Origin: an uncultured Gammaproteobacteria bacterium
Lineage (GTDB): Bacteria; Pseudomonadota; Gammaproteobacteria; Nitrosococcales; Methylophagaceae
Direction: 5' to 3'
Assembly: GCA_905479985.1 (NCBI GenBank)
Contig: CAJQOM010000014.1
Location: 1-59,774 of the forward strand
Length of the DNA stretch: 59,774 nt
A program made the position numbers and the translations under genes. Of this stretch, positions 37,436 to 46,662 are shown in pieces; position 1 is the stretch's first letter, and each line of letters starts with the position of its first letter. The notes under the pieces were generated by a model. The model did not search any database and was not told where the DNA came from. It saw only the letters and a list, made by a program, of their open reading frames with translations.

Positions 37436-38479
37436 ATGACCACTAACAAACAAGACATTGGGTCAATACTGCAAAAGCAGAAAGCTAAATGGTTAAAAAT
37501 AGCCATGGGTTTTGATGCTAAATTACCTTGGCGCCGTTTAGAAAAGCTAGGCATTTTAGGCATGAATAAACGCAATGGCGATTTCATTGCTAAATACAAT
37601 TCGCGCTCTAAATACCCCCTTGTTGATGACAAGGTTCAAACTAAGCGACTTGCAGAACAAGCAGGTTTGGCTGTGCCTAAACTATACGGTATTGTCAAAA
37701 TAGAAAAAGATATTCCGCCTTTGGTTAAGCAACTCGAAGACTATGGTGACTTTGTCATTAAGCCTGCACATGGTAGTGGCGGTGAAGGCATTTTAGTCAT
37801 AACCGGTACATCGCAACATGGTTTCCGTAAAAGTAGCGGTCAAATACTGTCTCAGGATGGCCTTGTTCACCATATTTCCAATATCTTAAGCGGTATGTAT
37901 AGTCTGGGTGGTCTGCCTGATGTCGCACTTGTTGAGCAACGGGTGCGGTTTGACCCCGTTTTTGCTGATATTAGTTATCAGGGTGTGCCGGACATTAGAA
38001 CGATTGTGCTCAAAGGTGTGCCGGTAATGTCTATGCTGCGTTTACCAACGCATGAGTCTGATGGCAAAGCGAACTTACATCAGGGCGCTATCGGCGTTGG
38101 CATCGATTTAAAAACCGGTAAAACGCTCGGTGGCGTGATGCATGAGCAATTTATCACGCAACACCCTGATACTGGGTTTTCCATTACTGATGTTCAAATT
38201 CCTAATTGGGATTTGATTCTAGATTTGACTGCTCAATGTTATGACTTGGTTGGCTTAGGCTACATCGGTGTCGATATTATTTTAGATCAGCATCATGGGC
38301 CTTTGATGTTAGAAATGAATGCGAGACCTGGGCTGAGTATTCAAATAGCGAATCAATGCGGTTTGTTAACACGGCTAAATCAGATCGAGGCAATGACAGA
38401 ATTACCCAAAGACGTTGCTCAACGTATTGCTTTGGCGAAAACGTTGCAAGGTGAAACATCAAACAGTCTCAATGGGTGA
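37436..38479 (+). CDS. Alpha-L-glutamate ligase-like ATP-grasp protein (RimK-related)
   Basis: A cytosolic ATP-grasp enzyme of 347 residues. The phosphate-binding loop is FVIKPAHGSGGEGILVI, and the metal-binding motif is LEMNARPGLSIQIAN near the C-terminus. Relatives attach glutamate or other amino acids to peptides or proteins. Together with the preceding retropepsin-like and 7TM proteins it forms a conserved trio. A plausible reading is ligation inside the cell, then membrane passage or sensing, then trimming in the periplasm, but no product is established from sequence. The ATG follows GTAGGT by a usual spacing. Confidence 0.87.
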   Translation: MTTNKQDIGSILQKQKAKWLKIAMGFDAKLPWRRLEKLGILGMNKRNGDFIAKYNSRSKYPLVDDKVQTKRLAEQAGLAVPKLYGIVKIEKDIPPLVKQLEDYGDFVIKPAHGSGGEGILVITGTSQHGFRKSSGQILSQDGLVHHISNILSGMYSLGGLPDVALVEQRVRFDPVFADISYQGVPDIRTIVLKGVPVMSMLRLPTHESDGKANLHQGAIGVGIDLKTGKTLGGVMHEQFITQHPDTGFSITDVQIPNWDLILDLTAQCYDLVGLGYIGVDIILDQHHGPLMLEMNARPGLSIQIANQCGLLTRLNQIEAMTELPKDVAQRIALAKTLQGETSNSLNG

Positions 38480-38508
38480 TTTGTTCAAGTAATCAACTGT
38501 AAAATTGT

Positions 38509-38546
38509 GTAATAACCACGCCGTGAGGCGTTAATTACAGTAGAAT
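38509..38546 (+). promoter_or_regulatory. Interrupted palindrome and -10 element before the RND operon
   Basis: GTAAT (38509-38513) and ACGCC (38518-38522) mirror GGCGT (38527-38531) and ATTAC (38534-38538) around the four-base centre GTGA. A TAGAAT -10-like hexamer follows at 38541-38546. The palindrome covers the place of the -35 box, as expected for a repressor or MerR-type operator. It could alternatively be a weak terminator of the preceding operon, but no run of T follows it. Confidence 0.4.
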
Positions 38547-38592
38547 TTAGCCTGTTCGGACTTCTTTGTCTTTTAGCTTTTAGGAGAAACAT

Positions 38593-39834
38593 TTGTTAAA
38601 ACGTGTTTTATTACCGCTTATCATCCTATCCATTGCGATTGCAATTTATATGGCGTTGAGTGCTTCTAAGCCAGAAAAGAAGAGTCTGCAACAAGCTGAA
38701 AAAATATGGCGCGTGAATACGGTACCCGTTAAGTTTGAACAAATTTCCCCTGAGATTACGATTTATGGCCGTGTCGAAACACCACGTCGCGCCTCACTCA
38801 ATGCCGCATTAACGGCAGATGTAACTCAAATAAACATTTTGGAAGGTGCGATTGTTTCTAAAGGTGATGTGTTAATTACTTTAGATAATAGCGACGCTGA
38901 TTTATTACTGAATCAACGCGAGGCCGACTTGGCAGAAATCAATGCCTTGATCTCTAGCGAACTAGCACGGCAACGACGTGATAAAGGGCTATTGGCTAAT
39001 GAGAGGTCTTTATTAACCTTAGCCGAGAAAGCCGTCACCCGGGCAAAAAAGCTTGATGCCTCTCGTTTGGTGACGCGTTCTTCATTAGATGAAGCGGTCT
39101 CTAATCAACAAAGACAAATTGTCACTTTTAAACGGTTACAGTATGACATTTCTGAGCATCCTGCTCGGATGGCAGGATTAAAGGCAAGACAGTCCCGTGC
39201 TAAAGCGCTACTAGAACAAGCGCAATTAGATGTTGACCGTACTTTTATTAAAGCGCCTTTTAATGGTCGTATCGCTAACTTAAATGCTTCTTTGGGTGAT
39301 CGCGTCCGGGTCGGTGATAATTTGTTAACGGTTTATGATCTTGAACATTTAGAAGTGCGAGCGCAAATTCCTGGTCGTTACCTTAAACAGGTCCGCGATA
39401 ATTTGACTAAGGGCCAAAACCTGACGGCATTAGCCACGTTAGACGATAAAGTGCTCACCTTTGAATTGACCCGTTTATCGGGTGAAACGCGACAAGACAG
39501 TGGCGGTGTGGATGGTCTATTTGGCTTAGCGGCAGATAATCACACATTAGCACTGGGCACCTTTCTTGAACTATCACTTTCTTTAGGCTCACAAGAAAAT
39601 GTGATTGTGATGCCTTTTAACGCCTTATATGGCTTGAACCGGGTTTATCGTATTGAAGAAGGTTATTTAAAAGCGGTGAAAATTTCACGGATCGGTGAAT
39701 ATGAGAACAGTGATGGTCAAACGCAATTATTAATTCGCAGTAATGATTTAAAAGCCGGTGATCGCGTTATTAGTACACAATTGCCCAATGCTATTACAGG
39801 GTTACGCGTAGAGACTTTGAATGACGACTCATAA
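38593..39834 (+). CDS. RND efflux periplasmic adaptor (membrane fusion protein)
   Basis: A 413-residue HlyD/AcrA-type adaptor anchored by an N-terminal helix (about 4-23). After it come a lipoyl-like half (VTQINILEGAIVSKGDVLITLD), a coiled-coil hairpin (about 105-215), the second half-motif FIKAPFNGRIANLNASLGDRV, and beta-barrel domains. It links the inner-membrane pump encoded next to an outer-membrane channel that is not in the window. It starts with TTG after a strong AGGAG site. The pump gene overlaps its end by 14 bases. Confidence 0.92.
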   Translation: MLKRVLLPLIILSIAIAIYMALSASKPEKKSLQQAEKIWRVNTVPVKFEQISPEITIYGRVETPRRASLNAALTADVTQINILEGAIVSKGDVLITLDNSDADLLLNQREADLAEINALISSELARQRRDKGLLANERSLLTLAEKAVTRAKKLDASRLVTRSSLDEAVSNQQRQIVTFKRLQYDISEHPARMAGLKARQSRAKALLEQAQLDVDRTFIKAPFNGRIANLNASLGDRVRVGDNLLTVYDLEHLEVRAQIPGRYLKQVRDNLTKGQNLTALATLDDKVLTFELTRLSGETRQDSGGVDGLFGLAADNHTLALGTFLELSLSLGSQENVIVMPFNALYGLNRVYRIEEGYLKAVKISRIGEYENSDGQTQLLIRSNDLKAGDRVISTQLPNAITGLRVETLNDDS

Positions 39835-42800
39835 GTCCGATTTTATTGGCTTATTTGCCCAGCATAAGGTTGCTGCTAATCTGTTAATGCTGATCTTGAT
39901 CCTTGCCGGGCTAGCGTCTTTAACCCGGCTAAACACTCAATTTTTTCCTAACTTTGTCTTAGATACTATTACCGTTCGTGTTGAATGGCGTGGTGCCAGT
40001 TCTGAAGATGTTGAAGATGCGATTTCATCTAGGCTTGAACAAGAATTACGCACGATTGATTTCGTGAAAAAAATGACTTCAACATCCTCATTTGGCAGTG
40101 CTGTCGTTGCCTTAGAGTTTGAAGAAGGCACCGAGATGGGCGCAGCCTTAGACCAAGTTAAGGAAGAAGTCTCTCAATTACGAAACCTCCCTAGCGACTC
40201 AGAAATTCCAAAAATTAGCTTGGTCACGGCTTATGAACCCATCGCCCGTTTATTGATTACAACCGACGGCGAACTAGACGAATTACGCTATTTTGTTCAT
40301 GAAGCGGAACATGAACTATTAGATCGCGGTATTTCTAGGGTGACGATTACAGGGCTGCCCGAAGAAGAAATGGCAATCCAATTATCAACTCAAAAGCTAG
40401 AATCCCTCGGTTTAGACCTCAATGATGTCGGTGATCGGATTGCTGAGTTAAGCCGTGATTTACCGGCAGGTGAAGTCGGCAATGCAGACACAGCACGATT
40501 GTTACGAAGCCTTGACCAACGCCGTGATGCAGAAGCCTTTGCTCAGCTACCCTTAAAAACAGATTACTCTGGTCGTCTCGTGCTGTTAGACGATGTGGCA
40601 ACGATTGAACGCCGGCCAATGCGTAATCAAGTCAGTTTATTTTTTGAAGATAAGCCAGCTGTTGAAATCCGTTTACAAAGGACCGAAAGTGCGGATTCAT
40701 TAAAATCTGCCGAAATTTTAGAACAATGGGTTGAAGAAACTGTGCCAAATTTGCCTAGAGGGGTGAGTTTAAAAGTGTATGACGCCAGTTGGGAATTGAT
40801 CGCTGAGCGTATGAACTTATTGCTAACCAACGGAATTGGCGGCTTAGTCTTAGTAATCGGTATTTTGTTTTTGTTCCTACATGGGCGCGTCGCAATTTGG
40901 GTTGCAGTGGGGATCCCCGTTTCCTTTATGGCGACGTTGTTTGTGATGTACTTATTCGGTGGCACAATCAATATGATCAGTCTGTTTGGCCTGATCATGG
41001 CATTGGGGATTATTGTCGATGATGCTATTGTCGTTGGTGAAGACGGCTTAGCGCACTATCAAAGTGGCGAAGGCTCCCTGATGGCTGCAGAAGGGGGTGC
41101 AAGAAGGATGTTAGCCCCAGTTATTGCTTCATCGTTAACAACCATCTCCTCCTTTCTACCATTAATGTTGATTGGAGGAACAATTGGTAACATATTGTTT
41201 GATATACCATTTGTCGTTGTTTGCGTCATCATTGCTTCTTTATTTGAAAGTTTTTTAATCCTGCCAGGCCATTTACGCCACGCTTTCCAAAAAATTCATC
41301 ATCAAGAACCGCCGCCACGTCGTCAATGGTTGGATGCTAAGTTTAATTATTTACGCGACGAATTGTTTAGACCGTTGGTGACAAAAGCAATTCAATATCG
41401 CGGCATTACCATTACTGCCACATTAGGTTTATTGATTATCTGCTTTGGTTTATTAGCCGGTAATAGAATCTTATTTACCTTTTTCCCTTCTCCAGAAGGA
41501 GTCAAAGTGTTTGCTAATGCACGTTTCACGGCCGGGACACCTTCTCATGTTGTCGCTGAGTTTTTAGATGAACTGAATCGGACTTTAGATGAAACTGAAG
41601 AAGCCTTAGGTGGCGATTTGATTGTTTTAGATGTCACGCGCTTAGGCAGTGCCAGTACGGCAGGACGTGCGTCTTCTCAAACCGCTGAGCGCTTTGGTTC
41701 TATTCAAGTTGAAATGATATCGCCTGATGCCCGTGAGGTCAGAAATAAAACCTTTATGCGTGAATGGCGACAGCGAATTGTCTTACCCGCTGGGATAGAA
41801 ACATTTACTTTATCTGAATCTCGTACTGGCCCGCCAGGTAATGATATTGATATTCGCTTAACGGGTGCATCAGCAGATATTTTGAAGCAGGCGGGACAAG
41901 ACGTTGTTCAGGCCTTGAAACAACTACCTGGCATCAATGCCATTGAGGATGATATGCCTTATGGACAAGAGCAGCTCATTTATGAAATAAAAGGTCAAGG
42001 CGAGGTATTAGGTTTGACTGTGAACAATGTCGGTCGCCAATTACGGGCTGCATTTGATGGTCGTTTGGTCCAGATTTTTCAAGATGGTGATGATGAAGTT
42101 GAAGTCCGTGTCATGTTGCCAGATAGTGAGCGTAATACCTTATCGACACTTGAAAACTTTATGATTCGACTGCCACAAGGCGGGAGTGTGCCACTCTCTT
42201 CCGTAGTGGAATTTAAAGCACGACGTGGCTTTGATGTGTTGCGTCATACTAACAGTCAACTCGCAATTCATATTACGGCTAATGTTGATGCCAAATTGAA
42301 TAATGCCAATGAAATCATTGCAGATTTGAAAACCAGTTTATTACCCGAATTATCACAACGTTATGGCGTCAAAGCCGGATTCGAAGGTAGGGCTGAAGAT
42401 CAGGCAGAGACCATTAGTGAAATGAAGCAAGGCTTGATGTTAGCCTTGATTTTAATTTATCTCATTTTAGCTTGGGTCTTTTCATCTTATGGTTGGCCGT
42501 TAGTAGTGATGGCGGCAATTCCATTTGGTTTAATTGGCGCTTTATTTGGTCATGCTGCAATGGGCATAGATCTGACCATCTTGTCGCTGTTCGGTATTTT
42601 TGGTTTGTCTGGCATTGTGGTCAATGACTCGATTATCTTAGTCACTTTCTTTAAGCAGCAGCGTGAGAAGGGGGTTGAGACGACGGAAGCCATTATTACT
42701 GCAGCTACCCATCGCTTACGAGCCGTTTTATTAACGTCATTAACCACGATTGGTGGCTTAACGCCGCTGCTCTTTGAAACATCACGACAAGCACAGTTTT

Positions 42801-42943
42801 TGATTCCGATGGCAGTGTCGATCTCATTCGGTTTGATGTTTGCTACTGTGTTGGTGTTGTTAGTGATTCCTGCTTTATTATCGGTCCACGAAAGTATTGC
42901 AGAAAAATTTATGGATCGCAGTATGGTGGCTAAAAAAAGCTAA
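39821..42943 (+). CDS. RND-family efflux pump permease (AcrB/HAE1-like)
   Basis: A proton-driven inner-membrane pump of 1040 residues with twelve predicted helices and two large periplasmic loops. The proton-relay pair in TM4 is D400-D401 in ALGIIVDDAIVVGE. The repeat-2 counterpart GLSGIVVNDSIILV is typical. The first helix region reads HKVAANLLMLILILAGL, like the MdtB/MexF-type and metal-independent groups, and the CusA-type metal ligand pattern is not evident, so organic substrates are more likely. It forms an operon with the adaptor; no outer-membrane factor follows. Confidence 0.93.
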   Translation: MTTHKSDFIGLFAQHKVAANLLMLILILAGLASLTRLNTQFFPNFVLDTITVRVEWRGASSEDVEDAISSRLEQELRTIDFVKKMTSTSSFGSAVVALEFEEGTEMGAALDQVKEEVSQLRNLPSDSEIPKISLVTAYEPIARLLITTDGELDELRYFVHEAEHELLDRGISRVTITGLPEEEMAIQLSTQKLESLGLDLNDVGDRIAELSRDLPAGEVGNADTARLLRSLDQRRDAEAFAQLPLKTDYSGRLVLLDDVATIERRPMRNQVSLFFEDKPAVEIRLQRTESADSLKSAEILEQWVEETVPNLPRGVSLKVYDASWELIAERMNLLLTNGIGGLVLVIGILFLFLHGRVAIWVAVGIPVSFMATLFVMYLFGGTINMISLFGLIMALGIIVDDAIVVGEDGLAHYQSGEGSLMAAEGGARRMLAPVIASSLTTISSFLPLMLIGGTIGNILFDIPFVVVCVIIASLFESFLILPGHLRHAFQKIHHQEPPPRRQWLDAKFNYLRDELFRPLVTKAIQYRGITITATLGLLIICFGLLAGNRILFTFFPSPEGVKVFANARFTAGTPSHVVAEFLDELNRTLDETEEALGGDLIVLDVTRLGSASTAGRASSQTAERFGSIQVEMISPDAREVRNKTFMREWRQRIVLPAGIETFTLSESRTGPPGNDIDIRLTGASADILKQAGQDVVQALKQLPGINAIEDDMPYGQEQLIYEIKGQGEVLGLTVNNVGRQLRAAFDGRLVQIFQDGDDEVEVRVMLPDSERNTLSTLENFMIRLPQGGSVPLSSVVEFKARRGFDVLRHTNSQLAIHITANVDAKLNNANEIIADLKTSLLPELSQRYGVKAGFEGRAEDQAETISEMKQGLMLALILIYLILAWVFSSYGWPLVVMAAIPFGLIGALFGHAAMGIDLTILSLFGIFGLSGIVVNDSIILVTFFKQQREKGVETTEAIITAATHRLRAVLLTSLTTIGGLTPLLFETSRQAQFLIPMAVSISFGLMFATVLVLLVIPALLSVHESIAEKFMDRSMVAKKS

Positions 42944-42957
42944 CGATTGTCTTAGGT

Positions 42958-43614
42958 TTAGTGACCATTTCGAATTCTAAGCAATAAGTTTTGCCATAAG
43001 CTTAAGTGGGCTGCGTCGGAGACGCGTTGATTTTCTTTTGGCTTGGTTAACCATAACCCTGAGCCATTAAAACTATAAACTGGTATTAAATCAGTTCTTT
43101 GTGATGCATACTTAATCTCAATTATTAAGTTATCCAAGACCAATGGCACAGCACGTTTATTTTCAAAATAGGTCAGTACCATATGGGCTTGGTTCAATTC
43201 GATAGCTTTAACATAGGTCAGCCTGAGCTTGCTTTCATCGACGCCTAATTGTTTTAAGGTGAAATATTTGGCAATGGCGTAATCTTCGCAATCGCCGCCG
43301 CCAATAGAGAGGGTTTCTATCGGCGTTGCCCAATAGTCTTTTTGCTCCCACAGTGCCTGGTCGTTGATGAATTGCACATTGGCATTGAAGAAGGCATTAA
43401 CGCGATTTAATTTCTCTTGCTCAGGTAGATCCTGATTATCTTGAATGAGCTGTTGCCAGTCGATAACGCGTTGCCGTGCAAATTTATTGTATTTTTGTTC
43501 GATCGTATTGAGCTGCTGCTCTGTCATGTCCTGTTCAGAATGTGCTGACCAAGACAAAGCAAAGCCGATGAGCATTATGCAGCCCAATCGTTTTGTTTTT
43601 GTGTTAAACAACAT
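42958..43614 (-). CDS. lapG: LapG-type periplasmic transglutaminase-like cysteine protease
   Basis: An exported cysteine protease of 218 residues (hydrophobic N-terminus about 9-24). The catalytic triad is readable: C109 in GGGDCEDYA, H144 in NQAHMVL and D161 in LVLDNLI. This matches the bacterial transglutaminase-like cysteine proteinase (BTLCP) family typified by LapG, which cleaves large surface adhesins and frees cells from biofilms when c-di-GMP is low. It lies 12 bases downstream of the lapD-like gene, the receptor that normally sequesters it. No adhesin substrate gene is in the window. Confidence 0.92.
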   Translation of the reverse strand: MLFNTKTKRLGCIMLIGFALSWSAHSEQDMTEQQLNTIEQKYNKFARQRVIDWQQLIQDNQDLPEQEKLNRVNAFFNANVQFINDQALWEQKDYWATPIETLSIGGGDCEDYAIAKYFTLKQLGVDESKLRLTYVKAIELNQAHMVLTYFENKRAVPLVLDNLIIEIKYASQRTDLIPVYSFNGSGLWLTKPKENQRVSDAAHLSLWQNLLLRIRNGH

Positions 43615-43626
43615 CGTGTTGCTCGG

Positions 43627-45534
43627 TTAGCGGCTAATACCGTAGATTGATTTGGCTTTAACAATATCGAGGTCGGCATCCGACTTGACCCCTTCGGCTA
43701 ATACTTTGATATCTAACAAGCTCGCGACTTCACTGATGAGATCTAAGAATTGTGTTTTATTCGGATCATCCGCAATATTTGTTGTGAGATCACGCGCTAA
43801 TCGGAGATAGTTAATATTAAGCGACTTGAGTTGTTCAATATCAATAATATCTGGAGAATAACGTTTTAATAAAACCGTTGCTCCCAATGAATTGACAAAA
43901 TGAGCAAAACTGGCAAAAGCAGCAATATCTTTGGTGACAGAATAGGCGGTGACACTGAAACTAAGGAGTTTTAAATCAATTTTTGTTTTCGCTAATCGTT
44001 CTTTTAACCACAGGTTAAAGGCATGTGAGCTGATTGAATCCATTGTTAAGTTAATGGTCACAGGATTAGTTTTGGCCGTTTCTTCCATTAAGGAAATGAC
44101 TTTATTGACAATGGCTTGATCTAACGCTTCAACGAGCTGAAACTCTTGTGCCATTGAAAAGAAGGTCCCGATCGATAACAGGTTGCCATCATTATCGCTA
44201 ATAGCGGTAAAGACTTCTTCCATGACTTTTTGAGGGGGTATTTGTTTGTAATCATGCGCCTCTGCGGTGAAGGTAATTTCTGGCGTGGGAAGATTATTAT
44301 CAATGGCACTGCTGATCAGTATTTTCCATTCCATATCACTCATTGGACTGGCAAGATCATCTTTGATGTAATAGGCGTTATTGCCAATGTTTTTAGCATG
44401 TTCATAAGCTTCGACCATGCCGGGATAAAGTTTATCGAAATCACTGCTACGTTCGTAATGAATCACACCAATATGAATTAAATCTTCTTGTTGATATGAC
44501 TTACCTAAAATAGCAATATCGTTTTTAAGTTGTTTAATCAGCCGTAACATTTCATTTTGGTTAAAACCTGGGAATAGTAAGGCAAACTCTGACCCTTGAA
44601 GTCGATAGGCCGTTCTACTGAACTGTTCTGTTGATCTTAGAATCGCGGCAAACTCAAGCAATAAGTTATTAACAGCCTCATTACCTTTGTCTTTACTTAG
44701 GAAGCCTAAATCATCAAACTTAATTAAGGCCGCATAACCTTCGCCTTTATAACCCGATAAGGCTTGTTTTAAATTGACTTGAAAAGTCGCCTGATTGAGC
44801 AATTTCGTTAAGGGATCTTGTTTCAGGCTTTCACTGACTATCTCTAGACGTCGATTAAGACGGCTAATCATATGGCCGATTTTGTCGGACATGCTGTTCA
44901 TGGATAAAGCGACATGTTTAACCTCACGGGTCCATGGTAATTTGGTGATCGTGGTGAAATGGCCTGCTGAAATTTGTTCAGCTTGTTGGGCAATATCATG
45001 TAAGGGCCGTAGGGTGTAGCGTAAAACGGTGATCAGTAAGAGCATGGCTGCAAGGAATATAAGGCCAGATACGATTAAGGTTGATTGGGCTTGTTGATAT
45101 AACTTTAAGTAGCCATATGCTGGATTAGATGTCACATACAGTTTGCCACTCATCTGCCAGCCTGAGCTGATTTCAGAGACCGCCGTTGCACCTTGCATTG
45201 GTACTAACTCAATAAACCAAGCTGGCACACCAGGCACGATTTGAGGATTAGTCAATTTAACCAGTTCTTGATTATCAATATTCACTAAGCGCATTTCTCG
45301 GTAATAACCGGTATCGAAAATAGCAGTCATCATCGTTTCAAGGATAGGATCTTGTTCATTCTCCATATGCGGGCTAAGAGAAAGTCCTAATGAGGTCGCG
45401 GTATCTTTGACGTGGAATTGTGATTCGACTTCTAAATAGCTTTTGATATTGTTAATGCTCAATATCAGACTGGCCGAGAATACGATAAAAAATATTAAGC
45501 TCAGTAACAGTAATAATTGTTTAGACAGTGACAT
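43627..45534 (-). CDS. lapD: LapD-type c-di-GMP receptor with degenerate GGDEF and EAL domains
   Basis: A 635-residue inner-membrane receptor: TM helix (about 6-25), periplasmic LapD/MoxY-type sensor domain (about 26-150), second TM helix (about 155-173), HAMP, GGDEF-like and EAL-like domains. The GGDEF site reads RLQGSEF and the EAL signature is lost (VMEEVF at that position), so it should bind but not make or break c-di-GMP. In LapD, binding pulls LapG away from its adhesin. The protein stops at KSIYGISR, where EAL domains normally have QGY..GRP, so it is slightly short at the C-terminus. It is read together with lapG. Confidence 0.92.
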   Translation of the reverse strand: MSLSKQLLLLLSLIFFIVFSASLILSINNIKSYLEVESQFHVKDTATSLGLSLSPHMENEQDPILETMMTAIFDTGYYREMRLVNIDNQELVKLTNPQIVPGVPAWFIELVPMQGATAVSEISSGWQMSGKLYVTSNPAYGYLKLYQQAQSTLIVSGLIFLAAMLLLITVLRYTLRPLHDIAQQAEQISAGHFTTITKLPWTREVKHVALSMNSMSDKIGHMISRLNRRLEIVSESLKQDPLTKLLNQATFQVNLKQALSGYKGEGYAALIKFDDLGFLSKDKGNEAVNNLLLEFAAILRSTEQFSRTAYRLQGSEFALLFPGFNQNEMLRLIKQLKNDIAILGKSYQQEDLIHIGVIHYERSSDFDKLYPGMVEAYEHAKNIGNNAYYIKDDLASPMSDMEWKILISSAIDNNLPTPEITFTAEAHDYKQIPPQKVMEEVFTAISDNDGNLLSIGTFFSMAQEFQLVEALDQAIVNKVISLMEETAKTNPVTINLTMDSISSHAFNLWLKERLAKTKIDLKLLSFSVTAYSVTKDIAAFASFAHFVNSLGATVLLKRYSPDIIDIEQLKSLNINYLRLARDLTTNIADDPNKTQFLDLISEVASLLDIKVLAEGVKSDADLDIVKAKSIYGISR

Positions 45535-45660
45535 GGTTCATTCCTTGGTATCTTGCCTTGGTATTGATAGACAATGACCGGTTTAGTAAAATCAACGACG
45601 AGAAAATGCCTGATTATTGTATCTTAATAGGTCAAGTTAAACCTTTAAACAAATCACGCT

Positions 45661-46662
45661 ATGGCCAATTTAACCTCAAATAACATTATGTTTCTTGTGG
45701 TGATATTGGTAGGATCAGTATTTCTTCTGTGTGATGATTTATTAATGCTCACTGCTTTACTCCAAATGTCTTTGCTGATTGCCTGTGGCAGCGCTTGGCA
45801 AAAATATGCACCAAGCCACCTATCGCCATTGGCACATCGCCGAGCGTTAACAGACTTGGTGTTTTATATCTTATTGCCCGCATTGGTGTTGGATGTGATC
45901 TGGCGAGCGCCGTTAAATCAGTCTTCTTTGTTTATTTCATTATTAGCCGCTTGCGGTGTTGCCAGTGGCTTAGCCATTGTTTGGTTTGTCTTGCGTTATC
46001 TAGATTGTTCACCGAAACAAAAAGGCGTTTTATTACTCGCGTCGGCTTTTCCTAATGCCACTTATTTGGGTCTACCGGTTTTAGATCAAGTGATGGGACC
46101 GGCGACGCGTGCAACCGTTTTACAATATGACTTATTTGCTTGCACGCCGATTTTACTGTCTCTAGGGATGTTAATTGCACGTCACTTTGGCGATAACAAA
46201 ACGGATTTACACCCATTAAAAGAACTCTTGAAAGTGGCGCCGTTATGGGCAGTGGCTCTTGGGGTAGCATTTAACGTCAGTGGTTTTATTCAACCGGATT
46301 TTATCCATACAGCATTAGCCACGTTAGCCGGTGGCGTCGTGCCGTTAATGTTAATCGTACTGGGTATGAGTATTCGTTGGCAACGTTTGCATTATCGGCT
46401 GATGCCTTTGCTATTGCCGGTGATTGTCACTTCCTTAATCTTGGTGCCCTTAGTGGTGCTCTCGGCCAGCCATTTACTCGGACTCTCAGCGAACTTAATG
46501 CAACAAGTCGTGATTGTCGCTGCCATGCCAACGATGGTGTTTGGTGTCGTCATCAGTGAGCGTTATCAGCTGGATACTGAGCTTTATGCCTCGGCAGTGA
46601 CTGTCACGACGCTGCTCAGCCTGGTGACATTACCAATCTGGTTTTACACCTTATCTAGCTGA
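45661..46662 (+). CDS. AEC-family transporter
   Basis: A 333-residue integral membrane protein with about ten hydrophobic helices in two halves. The central LLASAFPNATYLGLPVL and the repeated hydrophobic blocks are typical of the auxin efflux carrier (AEC) family, which exports or imports organic acids and similar anions in bacteria. Substrate unknown. It is divergent from lapD with 126 bases between, and its end overlaps the CinA-like gene by 19 bases. Confidence 0.88.
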   Translation: MANLTSNNIMFLVVILVGSVFLLCDDLLMLTALLQMSLLIACGSAWQKYAPSHLSPLAHRRALTDLVFYILLPALVLDVIWRAPLNQSSLFISLLAACGVASGLAIVWFVLRYLDCSPKQKGVLLLASAFPNATYLGLPVLDQVMGPATRATVLQYDLFACTPILLSLGMLIARHFGDNKTDLHPLKELLKVAPLWAVALGVAFNVSGFIQPDFIHTALATLAGGVVPLMLIVLGMSIRWQRLHYRLMPLLLPVIVTSLILVPLVVLSASHLLGLSANLMQQVVIVAAMPTMVFGVVISERYQLDTELYASAVTVTTLLSLVTLPIWFYTLSS

